Shown: positions 31,757-39,850, counted from the stretch's first letter. The stretch: DNA of 59,915 nucleotides from an uncultured Bacteroides sp. (GCA_958477465.1 CAUEFX010000016.1:1-59915); one strand, 5' to 3'. The notes: generated from the letters alone by a model not told the origin. Translations and numbers: made by a program.

Positions 31757-33055
31757 ATGTCTAATTTAAAGATGAAAGAAACTATATTTATCTTACTTCT
31801 TATCATTTTGGGAATGACAAACATTACTGCTCAAAATGATTACATTGTAAAAACCTCTCAACAGACAAACAACAATATAAGCGAAGAAGAACGGTTTGTT
31901 GAAAGTAACTTTCCGTTGATAACTATATGCAAATGGACGCCGGGATTGAAATTTATGTTTATTCCCGATGGCAATGACCTGTTTGTGCCTATTTTCAATT
32001 CTTATGAAACCGGGAAAGAGGTGAACAGCAGTAATTTCAAATATAAAATCTTCGAATTTCAAGGCACCGAAGAAAAAGCAAAAGAGACACATGTAGGGAT
32101 CAATTATTCCACCCGTTTTATCTTCAGCTGCGAAGGGAACAAATATTATTATGAATTCAAGGGACAGAGATTTGATGACATCTGTGACCGGAATCCCCGC
32201 GCCAGTATCAACGGACTGGTATACCTGCCCGATGTAGACACTGCACGAAACTTACTTATCGGGAAAGTCGTTTATACAAACTTTACCACGGCACAGGTAG
32301 ATGACAGCAACAGCTATGCAGGTTATAAAACAATAGCCATCCCCAAAGACGAGAAAGTAACCATTACAAATATCGGAGTCGGAAGTAAATCATATCCCGT
32401 AAAAGTAGTTTTCGAAGATGCGGCGGGCAATTCATACTATATTGAAGTAGCCCTATCAAGAACAAACTCCGGAATGGATAAATCCGACTTCCAGGCAGAG
32501 AAGAAAATGAAATATTTCCCGAATGCGTTTTCTTTCAATAACCGGCAGGCATTAACGGTAGAAAACTTAAAAAAGAAATATATAGGCATGGCGGTTTACC
32601 CCAAACAGACAACAAGTGTGAAATGTTATGTAAAGTTAGACGGGAAGAAAACAGAAAGACAAGTACGCTTATTGCGCTATACTTCACTACGTATAAAAGA
32701 TATTGAAATAGAACATCCGGAGACAAAAGCGAAATTAACTCTTGAAGACGTAAACGGAACGATTTTTGAACTTGAAGTTGATTTGAAATATGACGTCATT
32801 ACCAAAAATGAAAACTATATAGAGGATCTACTGGCTTTTGGAGATATCCGTAAACAGTATCCGCACACCACAGAGGAGAACTGGAAACTCATTTCTCAAG
32901 GTGAAGTGCAAGAAGGTATGACGACCGACGAATGCCGTCTGGCACTCGGCAATCCCATTCAGATAGAATTGAAACAGGATACCCGGTTCGAGACCTGGTT
33001 GTATGCACGTAAAATGTTGGAATTTGAAAGCGGACGCCTGCTCCGTTACAAATAA
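31757..33055 (+). CDS. Secreted protein of unknown function with BamE/SmpA-like C-terminus
   Basis: The 432-residue protein has a signal peptide (KETIFILLLIILGMTNITAQ); a second ATG at 31772 may be the real start. The body is beta-rich and repetitive, with two or three similar sections around IGKVVYTNFTTAQVDD and IGMAVYPKQTTSVKCY. The final 60 residues, ISQGEVQEGMTTDECRLALG then LEFESGRLLRYK, look like a SmpA/BamE-type fold (EGMT..E.....G.P, then strands ending FENGRL). I do not recognise the full-length family. It is divergent from the META lipoprotein gene and followed by the carboxyspermidine dehydrogenase gene 114 bases later. Confidence 0.65.
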   Translation: MSNLKMKETIFILLLIILGMTNITAQNDYIVKTSQQTNNNISEEERFVESNFPLITICKWTPGLKFMFIPDGNDLFVPIFNSYETGKEVNSSNFKYKIFEFQGTEEKAKETHVGINYSTRFIFSCEGNKYYYEFKGQRFDDICDRNPRASINGLVYLPDVDTARNLLIGKVVYTNFTTAQVDDSNSYAGYKTIAIPKDEKVTITNIGVGSKSYPVKVVFEDAAGNSYYIEVALSRTNSGMDKSDFQAEKKMKYFPNAFSFNNRQALTVENLKKKYIGMAVYPKQTTSVKCYVKLDGKKTERQVRLLRYTSLRIKDIEIEHPETKAKLTLEDVNGTIFELEVDLKYDVITKNENYIEDLLAFGDIRKQYPHTTEENWKLISQGEVQEGMTTDECRLALGNPIQIELKQDTRFETWLYARKMLEFESGRLLRYK

Positions 33056-33112
33056 AAACAGTTGTTCTATATAAATAAGGAGAGCAGAAACGGTTTTCTG
33101 AAAATAATGCCG

Positions 33113-33120
33113 TATATTTG
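33113..33120 (+). promoter_or_regulatory. -7 box upstream of the carboxyspermidine dehydrogenase gene
   Basis: TATATTTG fits TAnnTTTG, 49 bases before the start codon. No convincing -33 box. Confidence 0.4.
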
Positions 33121-33169
33121 TTCCATAAACAATTCTTAAATTCTTAATTTTAAATTCTTAATTAAAGAA

Positions 33170-34363
33170 ATGGGTAGAGTTCTTATTATCGGTGCGGGCG
33201 GTGTAGGTACCGTTGTAGCACACAAAGTGGCACAAAATGCCGATGTATTTACTGACATTATGATTGCCAGCCGCACTAAATCCAAATGTGATGACATAGT
33301 AAAAGCTATTGGTAATCCCGATATAAAAACGGCTAAAGTAGATGCTGACAATGTAGATGAACTGGTAGCCCTGTTCAATGATTTCAAACCGGAAATGGTA
33401 ATCAATGTTGCCCTCCCCTATCAAGATCTCACCATCATGGAGGCCTGCCTTAAAGCCGGAGTTAACTATCTGGACACAGCGAATTATGAGCCCAAAGACG
33501 AGGCTCATTTCGAATATAGCTGGCAATGGGCTTATCACGAACGTTTTAAGGAAGCCGGATTGACAGCTATTCTCGGTTGCGGTTTCGATCCGGGAGTAAG
33601 TGGCATTTATACAGCCTACGCAGTCAAACATTATTTTGATGAAATACAATATCTGGATATCGTTGACTGTAATGCCGGAAATCACCACAAAGCATTTGCC
33701 ACCAACTTCAATCCGGAGATCAATATCCGCGAAATTACTCAGAATGGCCGCTATTATGAAAACGGTAAATGGATAACCACCGGCCCGTTGGAAATCCACA
33801 AAGACCTGACTTATCCCAATATCGGTCCGCGTGATTCATATCTGCTCTATCACGAAGAGCTCGAATCATTGGTAAAACACTACCCCAGCATCAAACGTGC
33901 CCGGTTCTGGATGACTTTCGGTCAGGAATACCTGACACATTTGCGTGTCATCCAAAACATAGGTATGGCCCGAATCGATCCTATTAATTACAATGGTGTA
34001 GAAATTATTCCGCTACAATTCCTCAAAGCCGTTTTGCCTAACCCGCAGGATTTAGGTGAGAACTATGAAGGGGAAACTTCTATCGGCTGCCGTATCCGTG
34101 GTTTGAAAGATGGAAAAGAACGGACTTACTACGTATATAATAACTGTAGTCATCAAGAAGCCTACAAAGAGACAGGAATGCAGGGAGTAAGTTATACTAC
34201 CGGTGTACCGGCTATGATCGGCGCCATGATGTTCTTCAAAGGCGAATGGAAACGTCCGGGGGTAAACAATGTGGAAGAGTTTAATCCAGACCCGTTTATG
34301 GAACAGCTAAACAAACAAGGATTGCCTTGGCATGAAGTGTTTGATGGCGACCTGGAACTATAG
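33170..34363 (+). CDS. Carboxynorspermidine/carboxyspermidine dehydrogenase (saccharopine dehydrogenase family)
   Basis: The 397-residue enzyme has a Rossmann fold at the start (VLIIGAGGVGTVVAHKVAQN, NAD(P)-binding) and family features LPYQDLTIMEACLKAGVNYLDTA, LGCGFDPGVSGIYTAYA and GMQGVSYTTGVPAMIGA. It resembles the enzyme that condenses aspartate semialdehyde with putrescine or diaminopropane to carboxy(nor)spermidine, a step of spermidine synthesis in Bacteroides and Vibrio. The decarboxylase partner is not in this window. Saccharopine dehydrogenase relatives are the main alternative. A terminator hairpin follows. Confidence 0.85.
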   Translation: MGRVLIIGAGGVGTVVAHKVAQNADVFTDIMIASRTKSKCDDIVKAIGNPDIKTAKVDADNVDELVALFNDFKPEMVINVALPYQDLTIMEACLKAGVNYLDTANYEPKDEAHFEYSWQWAYHERFKEAGLTAILGCGFDPGVSGIYTAYAVKHYFDEIQYLDIVDCNAGNHHKAFATNFNPEINIREITQNGRYYENGKWITTGPLEIHKDLTYPNIGPRDSYLLYHEELESLVKHYPSIKRARFWMTFGQEYLTHLRVIQNIGMARIDPINYNGVEIIPLQFLKAVLPNPQDLGENYEGETSIGCRIRGLKDGKERTYYVYNNCSHQEAYKETGMQGVSYTTGVPAMIGAMMFFKGEWKRPGVNNVEEFNPDPFMEQLNKQGLPWHEVFDGDLEL

Positions 34364-34423
34364 GTATGGATTTTTATCGACTATTGAAACTATTTGGAAA
34401 ACTGAAAAGTCCCAAATAAAGCT

Positions 34424-34456
34424 CTCCGGGTTGTATGTAGTGCATATAACCCGGAG
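34424..34456 (+). terminator. Terminator after the carboxyspermidine dehydrogenase gene
   Basis: 14-bp stem with one G-U pair, CTCCGGGTTGTATG (34424-34437) / CATATAACCCGGAG (34443-34456), loop of 5, followed by AATTTTCC. Confidence 0.75.
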
Positions 34457-34544
34457 AATTTTCCAAACCGGAAAGTAAACTGGATAAATCCAAGAAGATA
34501 ACGAGAAAGATGAACTATTCAGTCAAATAAAGCTTATTATAATT

Positions 34545-35000
34545 ATGGGATTAAAGGTAGGAGACAAAGCTCCTGAATTATTAGGAGTAAACGAGAAAGG
34601 CGAAGAAATACGTCTAAGCAACTATAAAGGAAAGAAAGTAGTATTGTACTTCTATCCCAAGGACAATACCTCCGGATGTACCGCACAAGCTTGTAGCTTA
34701 CGTGATAATTATTCGGAACTGCGTAAAGCCGGTTACGAAGTTATCGGTGTAAGCGTAGATGACGAAAAGTCACATCAAAAATTCATTGCTAAAAACAACC
34801 TCCCTTTTACACTGATTGCCGACACGGACAAGAAGTTGGTGGAACAATTCGGAGTATGGGGAGAGAAGAAATTGTACGGACGTGCATACATGGGAACATT
34901 CCGTACTACTTTTCTCATTAATGAAGAAGGAATCATAAAGCGGATCATTACTCCCAAAGAGATCAAGACCAAAGAGCATGCCGCCCAAATCCTACAATAA
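34545..35000 (+). CDS. bcp: Thioredoxin-dependent thiol peroxidase (Bcp/PrxQ type)
   Basis: The 151-residue peroxiredoxin reduces peroxides using thioredoxin. The family signature is clear: VVLYFYPKDNTSGCTAQACSL, with peroxidatic Cys in the PxxxTxxC arrangement (about residue 45) and a second Cys five residues later as in the PrxQ/Bcp disulfide type. YEVIGVSVDDEKSHQKF and RTTFLINEEGIIKRI complete the thioredoxin fold. No signal peptide, so cytoplasmic. It is followed by recA after 129 bases on the same strand. Confidence 0.93.
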   Translation: MGLKVGDKAPELLGVNEKGEEIRLSNYKGKKVVLYFYPKDNTSGCTAQACSLRDNYSELRKAGYEVIGVSVDDEKSHQKFIAKNNLPFTLIADTDKKLVEQFGVWGEKKLYGRAYMGTFRTTFLINEEGIIKRIITPKEIKTKEHAAQILQ

Positions 35001-35129
35001 ACAGCAAGTCGGGCCCATCGGCATCAAATGTGATTGACCAACAAGGTAGTTTTAATTGTAAGTATTCAAGCTGACACATAGAAGCTAAAAGAAATATTTA
35101 TCGTAAACAATAAATCGTACAATAGAAAA

Positions 35130-36167
35130 ATGGCAAAAAAGGATGAACTTAATTTTGAAACAGATAATAATATGGCATCAAGCGAAAAACTAAAAGCCTT
35201 ACAGGCTGCCATGGACAAGATAGAAAAGAGCTTCGGTAAAGGTTCTATCATGAAAATGGGTGACGAAGTTGTAGAACAAGTAGATGTAATCCCCACCGGT
35301 TCCATCGGGCTGAATGCAGCATTAGGCGTAGGCGGCTTCCCTCGTGGAAGAATAATTGAGATCTACGGTCCGGAGTCTTCCGGTAAAACGACTTTGGCTA
35401 TCCACGCCATTGCTGAAGCACAAAAAGCAGGAGGTATTGCAGCATTTATTGATGCAGAACACGCTTTCGACCGCTTTTATGCAGCAAAACTGGGGGTAGA
35501 TGTAGATAATCTTTTTATCTCTCAACCGGACAATGGAGAACAAGCATTGGAAATAGCCGAACAACTAATCCGCTCTTCCGCTATCGACATTATCGTAGTA
35601 GACTCGGTAGCAGCACTGACTCCTAAAGCAGAAATCGAAGGTGATATGGGTGACAACAAAGTGGGATTGCAGGCCCGCCTGATGTCGCAAGCGCTACGTA
35701 AGCTGACTTCTGCCGTAAGCAAGACACGTACAACTTGTATCTTTATCAACCAGTTACGCGAGAAAATCGGTGTAATGTTCGGCAATCCGGAAACAACGAC
35801 CGGTGGTAATGCACTGAAGTTCTATGCATCCGTACGTCTGGATATTCGCGGTTCGCAACAAATTAAAGACGGAGAAGAAGTCATCGGTAAGCAAACCAAA
35901 GTAAAAGTTGTAAAGAACAAAGTGGCACCTCCTTTCCGTAAAGCAGAATTTGATATTATGTTCGGTGAAGGTATCTCTCATTCCGGTGAGATCATCGATC
36001 TGGGAGCAGAGCTGGGCATCATCAAAAAAAGCGGTTCCTGGTACAGCTATAACGACACCAAGCTCGGTCAAGGACGCGATGCAGCCAAACAGTGCATTGC
36101 CGATAATCCGGAATTGGCAGAAGAACTGGAAGCTTTGATATTTGAAAAATTGAAAGAGCATAAGTAA
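35130..36167 (+). CDS. recA: Recombinase RecA
   Basis: The 345-residue protein is a full RecA, which forms filaments on single-stranded DNA for homologous recombination and SOS induction. Walker A is GPESSGKTT (near residue 77), Walker B IIVVDSVAALTPKAE, and the DNA-binding loop regions GDNKVGLQARLMSQALRKLT and FINQLREKIGVMFGNPETTT are complete. The N-terminus carries an extension with EKLKALQAAMDKIEKSFGKG. A repeat hairpin just after the stop acts as terminator. No SOS-type operator was recognised upstream. Confidence 0.98.
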   Translation: MAKKDELNFETDNNMASSEKLKALQAAMDKIEKSFGKGSIMKMGDEVVEQVDVIPTGSIGLNAALGVGGFPRGRIIEIYGPESSGKTTLAIHAIAEAQKAGGIAAFIDAEHAFDRFYAAKLGVDVDNLFISQPDNGEQALEIAEQLIRSSAIDIIVVDSVAALTPKAEIEGDMGDNKVGLQARLMSQALRKLTSAVSKTRTTCIFINQLREKIGVMFGNPETTTGGNALKFYASVRLDIRGSQQIKDGEEVIGKQTKVKVVKNKVAPPFRKAEFDIMFGEGISHSGEIIDLGAELGIIKKSGSWYSYNDTKLGQGRDAAKQCIADNPELAEELEALIFEKLKEHK

Positions 36168-36193
36168 ATTATAGAAGTAGAAGCATCAAGCCT

Positions 36194-36318
36194 AAAAAGA
36201 GCCGTATCATCACTTTAAAAAAAGTCTGATACGGCTCTTTCTCTTATCTTTAGGAGATATACCCGGGTTTCAAATCAGATGTCCATCTTTGGTAAAATTG
36301 AGTTTTGACACACCTCCT
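36194..36318. repeat. Dispersed intergenic repeat, copy D, with the recA terminator
   Basis: The stem AAAGAGCCGTATCA (36196-36209) / TGATACGGCTCTTT (36227-36240) is perfect over 14 bp and starts 29 bases after recA. The tail, with CTTTAGGAGATATACCC, CATCTTTGGTAAAATTGAG and TTTTGACACACCTCC, matches copies C and (reversed) A. It separates recA from the sigma-factor operon. Confidence 0.8.
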
Positions 36319-36411
36319 TATCTTTTTGTTTATAGAATATTTTCTTTTCTTTGTAACAACATTTACCGAATTACGTCTTATCGGTATAAACACATTGCTA
36401 CTAAAAAGCCC

Positions 36412-36927
36412 ATGAACGCTGAGAGTTTTAAAAAAGAATTTCTACCTTTTCACCGCAAACTTTACCACATAGCCTACCGGCTATTGGAAAATGAGGCCGA
36501 TGCCGAAGATCTGGTACAGGAAGCTTACTTGAAGCTATGGGATAAACGGGAAGGGTTGACAATCATCAGTAATCCGGAAGCATTCTGTGTAACGCTCGTT
36601 AAAAATATGTGTTTTGATCTTTTACGTTCAGGTAAATATACTGCCAATAAGCAGACAGTAGAGCTAAACGGTATCCATTATACTTGTCCGGCAGACGATA
36701 TGGAGATCCGGGATGAAGTCCGGCAAGTAAAAAACATCATCGCGCAACTGCCCGAGCAGCAGCAAAAAGTAGTCGTACTCAGAGACGTAAAAGAATGCTC
36801 TTATGAAGAGATAGAACGTATCACCGGTCTGAACGCCATAAATATACGTGTATTACTATCAAGAGCAAGAAAAAGAATTCGTGAACAATTTAATAAACTG
36901 AACAACTATGAGAGTCGAAGAAATTGA
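36412..36927 (+). CDS. ECF RNA polymerase sigma factor
   Basis: The 171-residue protein has the two sigma-70 parts of extracytoplasmic-function factors. Region 2 (about 10-85) shows FHRKLYHIAYRLLENEADAE then DLVQEAYLKLWDKR, and region 4 (about 115-165) shows LPEQQQKVVVLRDVKECSYE then INIRVLLSRARKRIREQF, the helix-turn-helix that reads the -35 element. I chose ATG 36412 (MNAESFKKEF); the open frame extends 41 codons upstream through a hydrophobic stretch that does not belong to the family. The stop overlaps the next gene by 20 bases, indicating translational coupling with a membrane anti-sigma candidate. Promoters it controls are unknown. Confidence 0.92.
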   Translation: MNAESFKKEFLPFHRKLYHIAYRLLENEADAEDLVQEAYLKLWDKREGLTIISNPEAFCVTLVKNMCFDLLRSGKYTANKQTVELNGIHYTCPADDMEIRDEVRQVKNIIAQLPEQQQKVVVLRDVKECSYEEIERITGLNAINIRVLLSRARKRIREQFNKLNNYESRRN

Positions 36928-37432
36928 AAGGTTACTGGCCGATTTTTACGAAGGAAACACCAGCGAAAAACAAGAGGAAATATTGAAGAAATACTTCGAG
37001 ACACAGAATGTGCCTGAACATCTGGAAAAAGATAAGAGATTATTTCTTTGCTTTCATAAAAGAAGAGATGTACCCGTAGAAATCCCTGCAGGGCTGGAAG
37101 ATAAATTAAGCCGGATGATCGATATGAAAGAGCAAGAGGAAATACACTTTTTCCGGAAAAACAAATCAAAGCGCAACTGGCGCTGGGTCGGTGGAATAGC
37201 TGCCAGCATCGTATTATTGCTCGGACTCGGATACAACATCAGTAATATAAGCGACTCCATGGAGAAACCCCAAGAGACCTTTACGGAGCCGGAAGTAGCT
37301 TACGAAGTACTACAAGCCACCTTAATGGAAGTTTCCATGGGGTTGAACTACGGAATCGATGAAATGATGGACGCTCCCAAAGATATCAGAAGAACAAACA
37401 GAGAAATAAAAAAAGATCTACAATTACAATAG
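36908..37432 (+). CDS. Single-span membrane protein, candidate anti-sigma factor
   Basis: The 174-residue protein has a cytoplasmic part (about 1-90) starting MRVEEIERLLADFYEGNTSE, then one membrane helix (WVGGIAASIVLLLGLGY, about 92-110) and an exported C-terminal part of about 60 residues ending KKDLQLQ. The small N-terminal helix pattern, the single span and the 20-base overlap with the sigma gene fit an anti-sigma factor that holds the ECF factor at the membrane. The call rests on gene order and topology; no zinc-binding motif of the ZAS type is present. The DUF4252 gene follows after 9 bases. Confidence 0.65.
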   Translation: MRVEEIERLLADFYEGNTSEKQEEILKKYFETQNVPEHLEKDKRLFLCFHKRRDVPVEIPAGLEDKLSRMIDMKEQEEIHFFRKNKSKRNWRWVGGIAASIVLLLGLGYNISNISDSMEKPQETFTEPEVAYEVLQATLMEVSMGLNYGIDEMMDAPKDIRRTNREIKKDLQLQ

Positions 37433-37441
37433 AACAGCATA

Positions 37442-38092
37442 ATGATTATGAAAACGAACAGATTATTCCTTGCAGGCGTATTATTACTATTGCCACTATT
37501 TTGTCAGGCACAAGGCCTGTTTGCCAAATACAGTGACATGAACAATGTATCATCGGTCTATATTTCCAAAGCGATGATAGAGATGAATCCGGAACTATAC
37601 ACCAAAGATGTCAATGTCGGTAAACTTGCCAAACAATTAGAGTTGGTACAAATACTCTCCACCATGGACAATGGTATAAAAAAAGAGATGCGGCGGGATA
37701 TTGAAAGCGTAGTGCGTGCACAAAAATATGAATTACTGATGAAACAAAAAGGCATCGTCTCTCGCATGGCCTTTTATGTAAAGCGCAAAGGAGAAACCGT
37801 GCAGGATCTCATTATGGTAGTCGATGGTGCCGCTACGCTAAAATATGTCCGATTGGTAGGCAACATGACTATAAAAGATATTCAGAATATCATGAAATCA
37901 CAAAAGACGAGCGATAATACTCACCTCAACATTCCCACCCATGAGATCAATAACGCATTTAAAGAAATCAGCATAGCTATCGGCGAACTTAAAAAGATAG
38001 GTGATATCGCTGAACTGAAAGAATTAAAGAAGGATATAAAAAGAATTCAGGAAGAAACAAAAGAGATGGAGTTATCGTACATCATCTTCTAA
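37442..38092 (+). CDS. DUF4252 secreted protein
   Basis: The 216-residue protein begins with a signal peptide (LFLAGVLLLLPLFCQAQG, cut after Ala). The mature part matches the DUF4252 pattern of Bacteroidetes: FAKYSDMNNVSSVYISKAMIEM and FYVKRKGETVQDLIMVVDG, with a helical, Lys- and Glu-rich end (LKKDIKRIQEETKEMEL). Family function is unknown. It is the third gene of the operon with the sigma factor and anti-sigma candidate, so it may be part of the signal sensed or a regulated output. A second ATG six bases in is equally good. Confidence 0.78.
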   Translation: MIMKTNRLFLAGVLLLLPLFCQAQGLFAKYSDMNNVSSVYISKAMIEMNPELYTKDVNVGKLAKQLELVQILSTMDNGIKKEMRRDIESVVRAQKYELLMKQKGIVSRMAFYVKRKGETVQDLIMVVDGAATLKYVRLVGNMTIKDIQNIMKSQKTSDNTHLNIPTHEINNAFKEISIAIGELKKIGDIAELKELKKDIKRIQEETKEMELSYIIF

Positions 38093-38161
38093 AAGAAACC
38101 GGTTCTCAACGGATTGAAAGATCTGCTTCTTCCAAAGAAAATTCATCAGCCCCACAAATAT

Positions 38162-38236
38162 CTGTATTGAAGTGTACCCCAAATGTCAGACACCAGGCTT
38201 TTGGGTATCTGACATTTGGGGTACACTTCAATACAG
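38162..38236. repeat. 29-bp perfect inverted repeat between two convergent genes
   Basis: Bases 38162-38190 pair perfectly with 38208-38236; after one mismatch three more pairs close a 9-base loop. The arm contains AAGTGTACCCCAAATGTCAG. No T-run follows either arm. Right after it, 38239-38276 forms a second imperfect hairpin (GGGGA...TTGTCAA / TTGACAA...TCCCC) followed by TATTTTCT, which is a better terminator candidate for the DUF4252 operon. Confidence 0.8.
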
Positions 38237-38336
38237 TCGGGGGAGTTTTGTCAACAAGAGAGTTTTGACAATCCCCTATTTTCTCAATTGTTCTTATCGG
38301 AACTTATGCTGTACAAATAAAGCAACTGTATGATTC

Positions 38337-39329
38337 TTAGAACCAATATATGTAAGCCAACGTACTGCAACAGATAACCACCCACAACAATACTCCCTGC
38401 ACCAGAGGCTTTAGGCCGACAGATTTCACAACATCAACAGATAAGGAAGCACCAATAAAAAACATGGTTATGGTCAGAGTTTTGCGTGCCAAACCATTGA
38501 TAACGGCACCCACCTCCGGAACACGTTCCAACAGATAAGTATTCACAATCATGGCCAACACAAAAAAGAAAATAAACCAAGGGATGTTAATCTTTTGACC
38601 TTTACTTTTGAAAATAAACGAAGTAGCAAAAGCCACCGGAATAATCCAAAGAGCACGTGTCAACTTAATGGTAGTCGCCACTTTCAAAGCCTCCTCACCA
38701 TACGCCGCACCGGCTCCTACCACCGAACTCGTATCATGAATGGCAATGGCAGCCCATGTTCCGAATTCATGCTGACTCATCCCCAAAGCATGACCTATCA
38801 CCGGGAAAACGAACAATGCAATAGCATTCAAAATAAAAACAGTGGCTAAAGCAACAGACATTTCACTGTCAGTAGCTTTTACTACCGGACCTACCGCAGC
38901 AATAGCACTCCCTCCGCAAATAGCAGTACCCGAACTTATTAAATAAGATGTGTTACGGTCTACCTTCAATAGTTTACGTCCGATAAACCAACCAATCACT
39001 AAAGTACCTATTACTGAGATAACGGTAAATTCCATTCCTTCTTTTCCGGAAGCAAGTGCCGAATGAAGATTCATACCAAATCCCAAACCGACCACGGAAT
39101 ATTGTAACAAATATTTAGAAGTTTTCTTATTAAACTTCGGATGCGCCTGCCCGCAAACCAATGCGAAAGCCAATCCTAAAAACAAAGCCAAAGGAGGAGT
39201 AACCCATGCCGAAAAAGCCTGTATTCCAGGAATATAACCCAATAACAAGAAAAAAGTAAGAATAGAAAGTAAGGATACATAGACAATTTTATTATTTGCC
39301 TTCAATGTTCTTGTAATAGCTGAAACCAT
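38337..39329 (-). CDS. yeiH: YeiH/UPF0324 family putative sulfate or sulfite exporter
   Basis: The 330-residue protein has about ten membrane spans. Family landmarks include LLGYIPGIQAFSAWVTPPLA, VVGLGFGMNLHSAL, the loop SSGTAICGGSAIAAVGPVVKA and HDTSSVVGAGAAYGEEAL. Members are often found beside a LysR regulator (YeiE in E. coli), and this window has a LysR gene 1.3 kb away. Transport of sulfur oxyanions is a prediction for the family, not shown here. A palindrome and two-box promoter lie upstream. Confidence 0.88.
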   Translation of the reverse strand: MVSAITRTLKANNKIVYVSLLSILTFFLLLGYIPGIQAFSAWVTPPLALFLGLAFALVCGQAHPKFNKKTSKYLLQYSVVGLGFGMNLHSALASGKEGMEFTVISVIGTLVIGWFIGRKLLKVDRNTSYLISSGTAICGGSAIAAVGPVVKATDSEMSVALATVFILNAIALFVFPVIGHALGMSQHEFGTWAAIAIHDTSSVVGAGAAYGEEALKVATTIKLTRALWIIPVAFATSFIFKSKGQKINIPWFIFFFVLAMIVNTYLLERVPEVGAVINGLARKTLTITMFFIGASLSVDVVKSVGLKPLVQGVLLWVVICCSTLAYIYWF

Positions 39330-39359
39330 ATCTTTGTTGTTTAATCATTTTTTCGAGCA

Positions 39360-39391
39360 CAAAGATACGGTTACTTTATGGCATGTACCAA
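39360..39391 (-). promoter_or_regulatory. Promoter of yeiH
   Basis: On the minus strand a -7 box TATCTTTG (39360-39367) lies 21 bases from a TTG -33 box (39389-39391). It is 31 bases upstream of the yeiH start codon. Confidence 0.6.
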
Positions 39392-39404
39392 TTGTTTCTA
39401 TTTA

Positions 39405-39431
39405 TGCACTATAACTTTTGGTTATGGTGCA
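39405..39431. promoter_or_regulatory. Palindrome upstream of yeiH, possible LysR binding site
   Basis: TGCACTATAAC (39405-39415) and GTTATGGTGCA (39421-39431) form an 11-bp inverted repeat with one mismatch and a 5-base spacer. It sits about 14 bases upstream of the yeiH -33 box, where LysR activators usually bind. The LysR gene at 40599 is the likely partner (inference). Confidence 0.5.
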
Positions 39432-39647
39432 TCCGCTTATGGATGGGATAGACATTGAAATACGGGTATCATATACTCCGGCAAAAAGAGAAATACCTAT
39501 CGTCACATTGCCTCAAATCAACAATAATCGTTCTCACTTCTCTCTTTTTCAATCGGTCATCCATATTTATCTTCCCCTCTATAGGTTCATAAAAAAAATA
39601 AAATTCATTTTCTCCTCAAATAACTTACTTTCTTCCGATAAAAATGT

Positions 39648-39655
39648 TAGCTTTG
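39648..39655 (+). promoter_or_regulatory. -7 box of the HU-wHTH gene
   Basis: TAGCTTTG fits TAnnTTTG. It lies 15 bases before the repeat array and 196 bases before the HU-wHTH start, so the array would lie in the transcript leader. No clear -33 box. Confidence 0.35.
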
Positions 39656-39669
39656 CCCTATATAAATAT

Positions 39670-39753
39670 ACAACCGCAACTTTTGATTATAAAACTAAAA
39701 GTTTTAATTCTATAACTAAAACTTTCATTTGCACAACCAAAACTTACAGTTAT
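39670..39753 (+). repeat. Four direct repeats of 21 bp upstream of the HU-wHTH gene
   Basis: Units ACAACCGCAACTTTTGATTAT, AAAACTAAAAGTTTTAATTC, ATAACTAAAACTTTCATTTG and ACAACCAAAACTTACAGTTA (truncated here) share ANAACYAAAACTT at a constant 21-bp step, two turns of the DNA helix. They are imperfect, so they are old or under selection for spacing rather than sequence. Confidence 0.65.
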
Positions 39754-39850
39754 AGTTTATTCAATAAAGAGAAGAACTTCTTTCAGGATGAAAGGTAAGT
39801 TTTATTCCAGCTTTCTACAAATATACACAGAATATTTATAAATAAAAAAA

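Larger units (their letters stand above)
39330..39850. other. Regulatory stretch between yeiH and the HU-wHTH gene
   Basis: This 521-base gene-free region holds the yeiH promoter (39360-39391), a palindrome (39405-39431), a possible -7 box for the HU gene (TAGCTTTG, 39648-39655) and a 21-bp-period repeat array (39670-39753). The 126-codon open frame inside it is rejected as a gene. Confidence 0.55.

Noticed and set aside
39670..39753. Plasmid-type replication origin iterons
   Set aside because: The 21-bp repeats resemble iterons in spacing, but there is no rep gene or AT-rich unwinding box, and the setting is chromosomal. A regulatory array fits better.
39418..39798. 126-codon plus-strand frame upstream of the HU-wHTH gene
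   Set aside because: Its composition is low-complexity (Thr/Lys/Phe/Tyr), it overlaps the yeiH palindrome and the 21-bp array, and the repeats explain the open frame. No ribosome site was seen.
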